From Acinetobacter sp. N54.MGS-139 (GTDB lineage Bacteria > Pseudomonadota > Gammaproteobacteria > Burkholderiales > Burkholderiaceae_F), in assembly GCA_000980495.1 (NCBI GenBank), contig LARN01000032.1:1-23177 (forward strand): 23,177 bases of DNA, written 5' to 3'. Below, in pieces: positions 5,808 to 13,244 of this stretch. The translations under genes were made by a program, and so were the position numbers. The notes below the pieces were generated by a model that saw only the letters and a program-made list of their open reading frames with translations, was not told where the DNA came from and did not search any database. Within the stretch, counting starts at the first letter, position 1. Each line of letters opens with the position of its first letter.

Positions 5808-7733
5808 ATGTTCCAGTCTTTTAGAAACCAGAAACGTTGGCTGATGCTTATCGCCATGATTCTGATTATTCCTGCATTTGTCTTTATCGGTATTAATGGC
5901 TACAGCCGTTTGAATCCGGATGCAAATGCAATCGCCAAGGTTGACGGTAAAGGTATTCAGCCTGAAGAATTCGATTACCAGAAACGCGAATATATTGAGC
6001 GTATGCGCCAGCAGGAAGGAGGTGCCGTTGATCCGAGCATCTTCGAAACACAGGAAGCCAATGCCGCTATCCTTCAGAACCTTGCTACCAGACGCGCTCT
6101 CCAGGCACAGATGGCTCACCACTATATGAATGTGAGCGAAGCTGATGCTATCAACGTGATTAAGAACGCAGACGCTTTCAAGAAAGACGGACAGTTCTCT
6201 CCTGAGCTGTATGAAAACTATCTTGCCGCTCGCGGTAAGAGTGACCAGCAGTTCGTTTATGAACTGAGAAGAGACCTCGTTCAGGATATGCTGGTTAATT
6301 CTGTTGCTCAGACAACCTTTGTTCCTAAGAAGACGGTTGCTCTGTTAAACGACATTCTTCGCGAAACCCGCGTTGTTCGTACGATGAGCTTTGATCCGTC
6401 CGCCTACATGAAAGACGTCAAGGTTTCTGAAGAACAAATCAAGAAATACTACGACGAACACAAGGACGACTACCGCGCTCCTGAATCCCTGAACATTCAG
6501 TTCGTTGTGATGTCCCCTGAAACCGTCAAGATGACAGCTGAACCTTCTGAGCAGGAACTGAAAGATTTCTACGAACAGAACCGTAAGAAATATGAAGTCG
6601 AAGAATCCAGACGCGCAGCCCATATCCTGATCGCTCCGGATGCCAATGAGGCCGATAAAGCCAAGGCTGACCAGGATGCCAAAGCTAAGGCAGAAAAGAT
6701 CCTTGCCGAAGTCAAAGCCGATCCTTCTAAGTTTGCTCAGTTAGCTAAAGAAAATTCTGCCGACCCCGGAACAGCTGAAAGCGGCGGCGATCTTGACTTC
6801 TTCACTCAGGGTCAGATGGTTCCTGAATTCGACAAAGCCGTTTTCGGAGCTAAGAAAGACGAAATCGTCGGACCGGTCAAAACCGAGTTCGGCTATCACA
6901 TCATTCATGTGACCGACATCAATCCGGCTCACGTTCGTCCGTTCGAAGAAGTTCGCGGTGAAATCCTCAAGTTCTGGCAAGACCAGCACCGTCAGTCTAT
7001 GTTTGCTGAAAATGCCGACGGCTTTACCAACATGGTCTACGAGCAGAGCGACAGCTTAGACCCGGCAGTTGAAAAATACGGTCTGACACTTCATACGCTT
7101 GACGGTCTGACTCAGTCCGGTCTTCCGAAGACATCTCCGGATGCTCAGTACATCACGAAGCGTGTCATTGAAGACCTGTTCTCTCCGGACTGCCTCCAGG
7201 AAAAGAGAAATACACAGGCCGTGGAAGTTGCTGCCAACACACTGGTTTCTGCCCGTATTGTTAAACACACTCCGGCTCACATTAAGTCCTTTGACGAAGT
7301 GAAGGGTGATATCAAGGACCAGCTTGAACTGGAACAGGCTTCTGCCTTGGCTAAGAAAGCCGGTGAAGCTAAGCTGGCAGAACTCAAGGCTAAGAAGGAT
7401 CTGGAAGGTTTCGGTCACGAACTGACTGTTTCCCGTATCAATCCTCAGTCTCAGTCAATGCCTTTGATCCAGGCTGAGATGGCGGTTCCTGCTAAGAGTC
7501 TTCCTGCTTTCACAGGTACCACCGTTCCTGACGGTGCTTATGTGATCAGCTATGTTGAATCCAGCAAGATGCCTGCAGCTGACGACAGCCAAGTCGATGA
7601 AATTCGCGGAGAAGCCCTGACAGCTCAGTCCAGAGCCGATGAAGCTTCCTTCTATGAAGGCTTGAAAAAGCTCTACAAGATGGAAATCCTGAAGAAGGAA
7701 TATGAATATCAGGCTCCGACCGTAATGAAATAG
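5808..7733 (+). CDS. ppiD: Periplasmic chaperone / peptidyl-prolyl isomerase PpiD
   Basis: A 641-residue membrane-anchored periplasmic folding factor that works near the Sec translocon on newly exported proteins. The N-terminus MFQSFRNQKRW is followed by one membrane segment (about 12-30) and GYSR, as in other PpiD proteins. A SurA_N-like chaperone domain covers about 35-260. A parvulin domain spans about 265-370 (ESRRAAHILI, then SGGDLDFF, FGYHIIHVTDI). The chaperone part resumes to the C-terminus. The start is ATG 5808 with GAGG 6 bases upstream; a TTG 12 bases earlier is in frame but would place the ribosome binding site inside the gene. A strong terminator follows at 7773. The parvulin domain looks complete, although PpiD parvulin domains are often weakly active. 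Confidence 0.9.
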   Translation: MFQSFRNQKRWLMLIAMILIIPAFVFIGINGYSRLNPDANAIAKVDGKGIQPEEFDYQKREYIERMRQQEGGAVDPSIFETQEANAAILQNLATRRALQAQMAHHYMNVSEADAINVIKNADAFKKDGQFSPELYENYLAARGKSDQQFVYELRRDLVQDMLVNSVAQTTFVPKKTVALLNDILRETRVVRTMSFDPSAYMKDVKVSEEQIKKYYDEHKDDYRAPESLNIQFVVMSPETVKMTAEPSEQELKDFYEQNRKKYEVEESRRAAHILIAPDANEADKAKADQDAKAKAEKILAEVKADPSKFAQLAKENSADPGTAESGGDLDFFTQGQMVPEFDKAVFGAKKDEIVGPVKTEFGYHIIHVTDINPAHVRPFEEVRGEILKFWQDQHRQSMFAENADGFTNMVYEQSDSLDPAVEKYGLTLHTLDGLTQSGLPKTSPDAQYITKRVIEDLFSPDCLQEKRNTQAVEVAANTLVSARIVKHTPAHIKSFDEVKGDIKDQLELEQASALAKKAGEAKLAELKAKKDLEGFGHELTVSRINPQSQSMPLIQAEMAVPAKSLPAFTGTTVPDGAYVISYVESSKMPAADDSQVDEIRGEALTAQSRADEASFYEGLKKLYKMEILKKEYEYQAPTVMK

Positions 7734-7772
7734 GGCAATGAGCCGTGTAAAAACACCGCTTTTATCCCCCAG

Positions 7773-7811
7773 CCGCAGTTACAATAAAATGTACTGCGGT
7801 TTTTTCTTTTT
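7773..7811 (+). terminator. Terminator of ppiD
   Basis: CCGCAGT (7773-7779) and ACTGCGG (7793-7799), extended inward by AC/GT with one bulge, are followed by TTTTTTCTTTTT (7800-7811). The reading frame of the next gene stays open through it, which bears on where that gene starts. Confidence 0.85.
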
Positions 7812-7818
7812 CAAAAAC

Positions 7819-8319
7819 ATGGAAATTTTTGACGTTCCCGGACTTACATTGAGGCATGAGCTAAAAGCCGGTGCCCTCGGCAGACTGATTGAGTTTTCCG
7901 GAATCTACGGGCATTCGGATTTCGATTATCCGATCGCGTTTGAAGGCTATGTGGCAACAACTTTCGCTGAGTACGTTATTGATCCGAAACCGAGAAATCG
8001 TCTTTGGATGGTGGAAGACGAGCAGGGACTTGTCGGCACCATCGGAGTAATGGATCGAGGAGACTCTGCGCAGCTCAGATGGTTTTCCGTCAGACCGGAT
8101 TGGAGAGAAAACAATCTAGGAAACTTTTTGTTTGGAGCCGCAATGGAATACATCCAAGAAAACGATTTTCAAAAAGCGTGGTTATCGACGTTTTCTGAAA
8201 GCGAGATTGCCGTTGCGCTCTACAAACGGAGAGGCTTCCGGATAATGGTAGAGACCGATGTTGAGATTGGCGGGAAGAACTACCGTGAAATAGTCATGGA
8301 AAAGTCATTCCTGACCTAG
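7819..8319 (+). CDS. GNAT-family N-acetyltransferase
   Basis: A 166-residue acetyl-CoA-dependent N-acetyltransferase of unknown substrate. The acetyltransferase core covers about 45-160: a beta strand at RLWMVEDEQGLVGTIGVMD, then LRWFSVRPDWRENNLGNFLF, which holds the acetyl-CoA pyrophosphate loop (R-x-x-N-x-G-x) in a somewhat weakened form, and the C-terminal ALYKRRGFRIM motif typical of GNATs. The start is uncertain. ATG 7819, just after the ppiD terminator, gives a normal GNAT N-terminus but has no Shine-Dalgarno. An ATG at 7738, four bases after ppiD, has AGGG nearby, but its extra 27 codons run through the terminator and do not look like protein. Confidence 0.8.
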   Translation: MEIFDVPGLTLRHELKAGALGRLIEFSGIYGHSDFDYPIAFEGYVATTFAEYVIDPKPRNRLWMVEDEQGLVGTIGVMDRGDSAQLRWFSVRPDWRENNLGNFLFGAAMEYIQENDFQKAWLSTFSESEIAVALYKRRGFRIMVETDVEIGGKNYREIVMEKSFLT

Positions 8320-8385
8320 ATCGATAAAACCAAATCGTATCGCTAAATCTTTAGTTTGTTTTTGAGTACTTATTTCGGAGAGATT

Positions 8386-8400
8386 TTGCGCATTCCGCAA
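8386..8400. repeat. Small inverted repeat upstream of the 60-residue gene
   Basis: TTGCG (8386-8390) and CGCAA (8396-8400) around CATTC. A TATATT box lies at 8412-8417, so this may mark a promoter or operator, though no standard -35/-10 spacing is met. Confidence 0.25.
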
Positions 8401-8420
8401 CAGTGCGTGGATATATTAAC

Positions 8421-8439
8421 TGACCGGAGGATCCGGTCA
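8421..8439 (+). promoter_or_regulatory. Palindrome enclosing the ribosome binding site of the 60-residue gene
   Basis: TGACCGGA (8421-8428), loop GGA, TCCGGTCA (8432-8439) is a perfect 8-bp hairpin. It contains the GGAGGA Shine-Dalgarno and the A of the ATG start codon. Folded mRNA would block initiation; alternatively the DNA palindrome is an operator. Confidence 0.55.
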
Positions 8440-8621
8440 TGGTTGATTTCATCACCTATTTGTGGGCGGCTTTTAGCCTAGTCATTCTTTGCTGGCTGAT
8501 ATACCTATTTGCGAGGAAAAGAATAGGAAAGATCACTTTTGTTTGCTTTTTAATCTTTGTGGTTGCCGGAGCCGCCGGTCTCACTGGCTGGCTGCAAGTT
8601 GTGTTTCAGGCGGCTGCTTAG
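8439..8621 (+). CDS. Small two-helix membrane protein, family unknown
   Basis: 60 residues with a good Shine-Dalgarno (GGAGGA) before the ATG. There are two hydrophobic segments, about 3-24 and 33-56, separated by the positively charged turn FARKRIGK, predicting a helical hairpin with the turn on the cytoplasmic side and both ends outside. I do not recognise a family. It stands alone between the GNAT gene and the regulator, with a weak terminator downstream. Its ribosome binding site lies within a perfect palindrome, so regulated translation is possible. Confidence 0.65.
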   Translation: MVDFITYLWAAFSLVILCWLIYLFARKRIGKITFVCFLIFVVAGAAGLTGWLQVVFQAAA

Positions 8622-8651
8622 ATCCTAAAAATCCTGTAAGCCAAGCGGATT

Positions 8652-8675
8652 AAGCCTTTCGGACGGGGCTTTTTC
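8652..8675 (+). terminator. Weak terminator after the 60-residue gene
   Basis: AAGCC (8652-8656) pairs with GGCTT (8667-8671), extended by two G-T pairs, and is followed by TTTTC. It lies 30 bases after the stop codon. Confidence 0.55.
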
Positions 8676-8684
8676 GTAAACTTT

Positions 8685-8714
8685 TTGCCAACTTTCAGGC
8701 GGTATCGTTACAAT
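8685..8714 (+). promoter_or_regulatory. Promoter of the GntR-type regulator gene
   Basis: TTGCCA (8685-8690) and TACAAT (8709-8714) are 18 bases apart. The start point would be near 8721, about 27 bases before the ATG at 8748. This argues against the in-frame upstream start at 8685, which would place the promoter inside the gene. Confidence 0.7.
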
Positions 8715-8735
8715 GTATTTGTAGTTTTTGATACC
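8701..8735 (+). promoter_or_regulatory. Possible operator over the regulator promoter
   Basis: GGTATC (8701-8706) and GATACC (8730-8735) are inverted copies lying on either side of the -10 box and start point. The position suits autorepression, though the arms are short and the 23-base gap is long for a GntR site. Confidence 0.3.
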
Positions 8736-8747
8736 GACAATTATTCT

Positions 8748-9476
8748 ATGCAAAAGAAAATTTGGCACAAGGTTGCAGAAGAGATCTCGCTCCAAGTTTC
8801 TTTAGGTAAATGGCCAGTTGGCTCGATCATCCCCGGAGAAATTGAACTTGCCAAACAATTTAATGTGAGCAGGGATACCATGCGCAAAGCGCTGGCGTAC
8901 CTTTCTCAGCAAGGATTGTTTGAGCGCAAAGCACACGTTGGAACCCGCGTAAAAGCTAGAACACGCACAGGTCGGTTCTTAAATGAATACAACGATATTC
9001 GAGGAATCGATCATTACGGCAATCTCTATCCTCGGCACATCCAAAACGTCGAACGTTTGGTTCTCAATGAAGAAACCGCGGATCGTTTGGGTTTAATCCC
9101 CAGTGAAGAAGTCATTCGATTCAAGAATATCCGCGTAGCATCAGAACGCCATCCGGAAGCGGTGGTCGTCACCTACGTTTATATCTATCCGAATGCCTTG
9201 GAAGTGCTGGATCTGATTAAAAAACGATCCGATGACCTCATTATTACTTTGGCAGAAGAAGTGACAGGGCAGGAATGCGTGGAAGTGAAGCAGGCGTTTT
9301 CAGCGACAACGATGCCCAAAGAAGTCTCGGATATTTTCCATGTTCCAGAGAACAGCCCGTCGCTTAGAATCATTCGAAACTATTACGACTCGAGAGGCCT
9401 CTCAATCGTCGCTTCGGAGTCTTTCCACATGGCTGAAAGATTTTCTTTCTCGGTTCGAAGCGTCAAACGTTCCTAA
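8748..9476 (+). CDS. GntR-family transcriptional regulator (HutC subfamily)
   Basis: 242 residues. The N-terminal winged helix-turn-helix (about 3-70) has the family pattern GKWPVGSIIPGEIELAKQF then VSRDTMRKALAYLSQQGL, ending in the wing around HVGTRV. The C-terminal UTRA ligand-binding domain (about 85-240) contains the conserved YIYPNAL and a final beta strand. HutC-type regulators sense small metabolites and repress nearby catabolic or uptake genes. Here no target gene is adjacent in an obvious operon; the closest enzyme gene is the convergent M20 amidohydrolase. There is no Shine-Dalgarno before ATG 8748, but the promoter position makes this the first usable start. Confidence 0.88.
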   Translation: MQKKIWHKVAEEISLQVSLGKWPVGSIIPGEIELAKQFNVSRDTMRKALAYLSQQGLFERKAHVGTRVKARTRTGRFLNEYNDIRGIDHYGNLYPRHIQNVERLVLNEETADRLGLIPSEEVIRFKNIRVASERHPEAVVVTYVYIYPNALEVLDLIKKRSDDLIITLAEEVTGQECVEVKQAFSATTMPKEVSDIFHVPENSPSLRIIRNYYDSRGLSIVASESFHMAERFSFSVRSVKRS

Positions 9477-9501
9477 AAGAAAAGGAGGCCGGAGCCTCCT
9501 T
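9474..9501 (-). terminator. Terminator of the minus-strand operon
   Basis: AAGGAGGC (9482-9489) and GCCTCCTT (9494-9501) form an 8-bp stem with a 4-base loop. On the minus strand it is followed by TTCTTTTAGG, ending the unit that finishes with the M20 gene. Its T side overlaps the stop codon of the convergent regulator gene, for which it would work poorly. Confidence 0.75.
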
Positions 9502-9524
9502 CCGAATCCTATCTGTTATTCGAA

Positions 9525-10631
9525 TTAGCCGACAACATTAAGAATCAATCTTTCCAAAACCTTGACACCGTTTCTCAGAGATTCGGGGTTCATGGTCATG
9601 CGCGGATCATGAAGGCCCGGTGTAACGCCAGTGCCGACGCCGATGTATGCAGCATGAAGTTCAGGCTTCTTCTGTTTGAAGTAGTGGAAGTCTTCTCCGC
9701 CGCCACCGCAGTCTTTAGCAACTTTGTCTTCACCGAGTACTTCGCCGATGGTCTTGCGAACCTGGTCGACTAAGTCTTCGTCGTAAACGGCTGCAGGAAT
9801 CACGCCGCCCGGGAATGTGATTTCGCAGGTGACGTTGACGCAGGCGCAGGCATTGGTGATGGCTGTCTTGAGCTTTTCAAGCAACTCGTTCATGGTTTCA
9901 TTGTCCTGGGCGCGGATATCAAGAATCATCTTGCCTTTGTCCGGGATAATGTTGGTGGCTGTAGAAGCGCAGTCAATGGAAGTGACTTTAGCAGACCAGG
10001 CCTTGTTCGGGTTGACCCAAATGGAGTTCACAGCATTAGTTGCGAGAACGGCTGCTTCAACAACGCTGGCGCCGAGGTGCGGACGGGAGCCGTGAGCGAC
10101 TTTGCCCTTAAGTTCGACGATGCAGAATGTGCTGGAAGTATGACGAACAGCTGCGCAGACGGTGCCGTCAGGAATGTCCTGGATCGGACGAACGTGAGCA
10201 CCGAAGGCGTAGTCAACGTCATCTAAGACGCCGTCATCATAAGACTTCAGAGCGCCGAAGAGGGTTTCTTCAGCTGGCTGGAAGAAGAGTTTTACGCGGC
10301 CTTTCTTGACGTGACCGATCAGCTTGGCAGCTGTCGCAAGAACCATAGCGGTATGAGAGTCATGGCCGCAGGCGTGAATGCAGGCGTCCTTTCCGTCGAT
10401 GACAAAAGGAAGGGCGTCCATGTCGGCACGCAGCATGACTGTGGGTCCGGGTTCTGTACCGTCAATGTAGGCAACGACACCGGTTCCGCCGATGCCGCGG
10501 ATCGGCTCAAGCCCCATTTCCTTCAATTTGGCCGCGACGTAGTCACTGGTCTTGTGTTCGTTGAAGCCGAGTTCCGGGATCTGGTGAAGATCGGTTCTCA
10601 TGGCTACTACATCAAAATCTTTAGTGTCCAT
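9525..10631 (-). CDS. M20-family metal-dependent amidohydrolase (N-acyl amino acid or peptide deacylase)
   Basis: A 368-residue cytoplasmic hydrolase of the M20D type (hippurate hydrolase, IAA-amino acid hydrolase, N-acetyl-diaminopimelate deacetylase relatives), which cleaves an acyl or aminoacyl amide bond with two metal ions. Metal and catalytic residues are visible: C88 and H90 in IHACGHDSH, the E121-E122 pair in PAEE, H146 in GAHVRP and H341 in GLHDPRM. The lid/dimerisation domain is about 165-275, and GGGEDFHYF (310-318) is the usual return motif. AAGGA sits 8 bases before ATG 10631. The gene lies 33 bases after the methyltransferase stop, so it is probably the last gene of that operon. 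The substrate cannot be told from sequence. Confidence 0.88.
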   Translation of the reverse strand: MDTKDFDVVAMRTDLHQIPELGFNEHKTSDYVAAKLKEMGLEPIRGIGGTGVVAYIDGTEPGPTVMLRADMDALPFVIDGKDACIHACGHDSHTAMVLATAAKLIGHVKKGRVKLFFQPAEETLFGALKSYDDGVLDDVDYAFGAHVRPIQDIPDGTVCAAVRHTSSTFCIVELKGKVAHGSRPHLGASVVEAAVLATNAVNSIWVNPNKAWSAKVTSIDCASTATNIIPDKGKMILDIRAQDNETMNELLEKLKTAITNACACVNVTCEITFPGGVIPAAVYDEDLVDQVRKTIGEVLGEDKVAKDCGGGGEDFHYFKQKKPELHAAYIGVGTGVTPGLHDPRMTMNPESLRNGVKVLERLILNVVG

Positions 10632-10664
10632 CTTATTTTCCTTGTTGAGGTTATCCTCGAAGAT

Positions 10665-11873
10665 TTATAAATCAGAAGAAGCTTCCTTTTGAGAGACATC
10701 TTCCTTTCGGTTGGATCCCGCTGTCATGGCGAAGCGGAAGAAACGGCACTCGAGGGGGCCGTTGAAAAAAACGATTTTTTTAGACTCTTTGAGCCGCATC
10801 TGGCGAGGCAGTTCTCGGTCGCTTGTGAGCATCCAAACCGTCCAGCCCGCGAAATTGCGTTTAAGGTTATCGGCCACGTTCTTCATCATGGAAGCAACAC
10901 TGGCAGATTTCGGATTGGATTGTTCACCGTACGGCGGGTTCGTCACGATTAAACCCGGCGTCTCGGTGGAGGGCTGAACTTCACGGGCGTCGCAAGCCGT
11001 GAAGCGAACTTTTCCTTCGTTGACCCACTGAGAAATACCGGCTAAGACGGCATTCTTCTGAGCGCGATCGACGATTAATGTCGAAATATCACTTCCGGCC
11101 AAATTAACCGGAACATCAAAATTCACTGCCATTCGGGCTTCTTTCTTGATGCGCTGCCAAGCTGTGGAATCAAATCCGCGGAAGCGCTCAAAACCGAAGC
11201 GGCGGTTAAGTCCGGGAGCCATATTGCAGGCAATTGTAGCTGCTTCAATGATGATGGTGCCAGAGCCGCAGAAAGGATCCTGCAGCGGTGTATCCGGTGT
11301 CCAGCCGGCAAGTCCGAGAAGGCCTGCGGCGAGGTTTTCTTTCAGAGGGGCTTCGCCTTTGGCTTCGCGCCAGCCCCGCTTAAAGAGAGATTCACCGGAA
11401 GTGTCTAAATAAATAATGCAGTTCTTGTCCGTTAAATGGACATAGATGCGGATGTCCGGATCGTGTTTTTCTACGTCCGGGCGCTGACCGTCGGTCTCGC
11501 GAAAATAGTCGCAGACGGCATCTTTGACGCGAAGCGCGGCAAAAGCGACGCTTTTAAGAGGAGAGCGGCGGGAAGAAAGTTCGATTTTGAAGGTATTTTC
11601 AGGTGTGAAATACTGTTCCCAGCGGAAGGATTTCGCTAATTTATAGATATCTTCTTCCGTACGATAAGGTCCTTCGGTCACCTTCAAGAGAATTCTCGAG
11701 GCGTAGCGAGTCCAAAGGTTGACCTGCATCATTTGGCTCATTTCTGCGCCGAACCAGCAGCCGCCTTTCTCTAAACGGAATTTTTCAATACCGAGCTTTG
11801 TGAGTTCCTCAGCGAAGAGCTCTTCTAATGAGAGAGGAACGACTGCATAAAAAGGTTTAAGCAAAGTATTCAC
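10665..11873 (-). CDS. rlmL: THUMP-domain 23S rRNA (guanine-N2) methyltransferase, RlmL N-terminal type
   Basis: 402 residues, transferring a methyl group from S-adenosylmethionine to a guanine of 23S rRNA (m2G2445 in E. coli RlmL). An N-terminal ferredoxin-like/THUMP part covers about 1-160. The Rossmann methyltransferase domain shows DPFCGSGTIIIEAA (199-212, SAM loop), SDIS (261-264) and the base-flipping motif TNPPYG (311-316). It matches only the N-terminal half of E. coli RlmL, which is fused to a second methyltransferase; the single-domain form is common in betaproteobacteria. The start is GTG 11873 with AAGGAA upstream. A hairpin, AGGCC-GAAA-GGCCT (minus strand, 11918-11905), lies in the gap after proA but has no T tract. 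Confidence 0.85.
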   Translation of the reverse strand: MNTLLKPFYAVVPLSLEELFAEELTKLGIEKFRLEKGGCWFGAEMSQMMQVNLWTRYASRILLKVTEGPYRTEEDIYKLAKSFRWEQYFTPENTFKIELSSRRSPLKSVAFAALRVKDAVCDYFRETDGQRPDVEKHDPDIRIYVHLTDKNCIIYLDTSGESLFKRGWREAKGEAPLKENLAAGLLGLAGWTPDTPLQDPFCGSGTIIIEAATIACNMAPGLNRRFGFERFRGFDSTAWQRIKKEARMAVNFDVPVNLAGSDISTLIVDRAQKNAVLAGISQWVNEGKVRFTACDAREVQPSTETPGLIVTNPPYGEQSNPKSASVASMMKNVADNLKRNFAGWTVWMLTSDRELPRQMRLKESKKIVFFNGPLECRFFRFAMTAGSNRKEDVSQKEASSDL

Positions 11874-11951
11874 AAGAATTCCTTCTTTATTTGAATTGAA
11901 TTGTAGGCCTTTCGGCCTGCGGCCGTAAGATGGTTTACCACAAGGAAACTC

Positions 11952-13238
11952 TTACTTGCGAAGTTCGCCGTGGCCGAAAACAACATATTTTTGACTGGTT
12001 AAGCCTTCTAATCCCACGGGTCCGCGGGCATGAATTTTGTCCGTAGAAATTCCGATCTCGGCGCCTAAGCCGTATTCAAAACCGTCTGCGAAACGTGTCG
12101 AGGTGTTGAGCATGACGGATGAAGAATCCACTTCACGCAGGAATCTTTCGGAATGCTCAAGATTATTCGTAATGATGGCATCCGTGTGGTGAGAACCGTA
12201 CGTGTTGATATGATCGATAGCTTCTTCCAGCGTATCGACGACTTTAATCGAAAGAACAGGAGCGTTGTATTCCTCAGACCAATCATCTTCGGTCGCGTCT
12301 TTCACCCGACCGAAATTTTCCAAAATGGCCTTAGAAGCAGGATCGCAGCGAAGTTCCACGCCTTTCTTGAAATAGACGGCGCCGATCTTGGGTAAGAACG
12401 TTCCGGCAATTTTACTGTTGACCAGCAAAGTTTCCATCGCATTGCAGGGAGAATAACGCTGAGTCTTGGCGTTGTCGCAGACGGAAACCGCCATATCGAT
12501 ATCAGCGCTCTCATCCACATAGGTGTGGCAGATGCCTTCGAGATGTTTAATCATCGGAACGGTTGCTTCCTGCATTAAGCGGGAAATCAGACCTTTGCCG
12601 CCGCGGGGAATTAAAACGTCGATGTATTCACGGGCAGTAATCAGCTCGCCCACCAGATCGCGGTCCGGATCTGTGATGATCTGAATTGCGTCGGAGTTAA
12701 TACCGTTTTTCGAGAGAGCCTGCTGAACAAGGCCTGCTAAGAAAGCGTTGGTGTTTTTAGCGTCCGAGCCTCCGCGGAGCACAGCAGCGTTTCCGCTCTT
12801 GAGGCAAAGTGCAGCCGCATCGATGGTTACGTTCGGTCGAGACTCATAAATAATGGCGACTACACCCAGAGGCACGCGCATTTTGCCGACTTCAATACCG
12901 CTCGGCTGCGGACGAACATCAGTTATTTCACCGATCGGGTCTCTTAGAGAGGCTATCTGGCGAAGTCCGGCGGCCATTTGTGCCACCGTATCGACTGTGA
13001 TTGTCAAACGATCGATAAACGCTTTAGAAAGACCGTTCTTTTCTGCTTCAACAATATCCAGGTTATTCGCTTTGAGCAGATCTTCCAGATTCTTGCCAAG
13101 CAAATCCGCCAAGGTCAGAAGAACATCGTTTTTCTGTTTGGAGGAGGCCTTAGCCATGATCAAAGAGGCTGCGCGTGCTTTTTTGCCGATGGCGGCGATT
13201 TTGTCATGGGCCGTTTGGCTGACGTTCGTAGAAACCAT
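11952..13238 (-). CDS. proA: Gamma-glutamyl phosphate reductase
   Basis: A 428-residue NADPH-dependent enzyme of proline synthesis that reduces gamma-glutamyl phosphate to glutamate semialdehyde. It is an aldehyde-dehydrogenase fold protein with the catalytic cysteine C265 in YSPCNAMET, the cofactor region MRVPLGVVAIIYESRPNV (120-137) and the family signature around VLRGGSDA (153-160). The length is normal. It starts at ATG 13238 with AAGGAAGT about 9 bases upstream, inside the last codons of holA, and only 6 bases separate the two genes. proB, the partner kinase, is not in the window. The holA-proA neighbourhood is usual for Burkholderiales. Confidence 0.96.
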   Translation of the reverse strand: MVSTNVSQTAHDKIAAIGKKARAASLIMAKASSKQKNDVLLTLADLLGKNLEDLLKANNLDIVEAEKNGLSKAFIDRLTITVDTVAQMAAGLRQIASLRDPIGEITDVRPQPSGIEVGKMRVPLGVVAIIYESRPNVTIDAAALCLKSGNAAVLRGGSDAKNTNAFLAGLVQQALSKNGINSDAIQIITDPDRDLVGELITAREYIDVLIPRGGKGLISRLMQEATVPMIKHLEGICHTYVDESADIDMAVSVCDNAKTQRYSPCNAMETLLVNSKIAGTFLPKIGAVYFKKGVELRCDPASKAILENFGRVKDATEDDWSEEYNAPVLSIKVVDTLEEAIDHINTYGSHHTDAIITNNLEHSERFLREVDSSSVMLNTSTRFADGFEYGLGAEIGISTDKIHARGPVGLEGLTSQKYVVFGHGELRK

Positions 13239-13244
13239 AGATTA

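Noticed and set aside
8685..8747. Upstream start for the GntR-type regulator
   Set aside because: The extra 21 codons coincide with a good -35/-10 pair and begin at a TTG without ribosome binding site.
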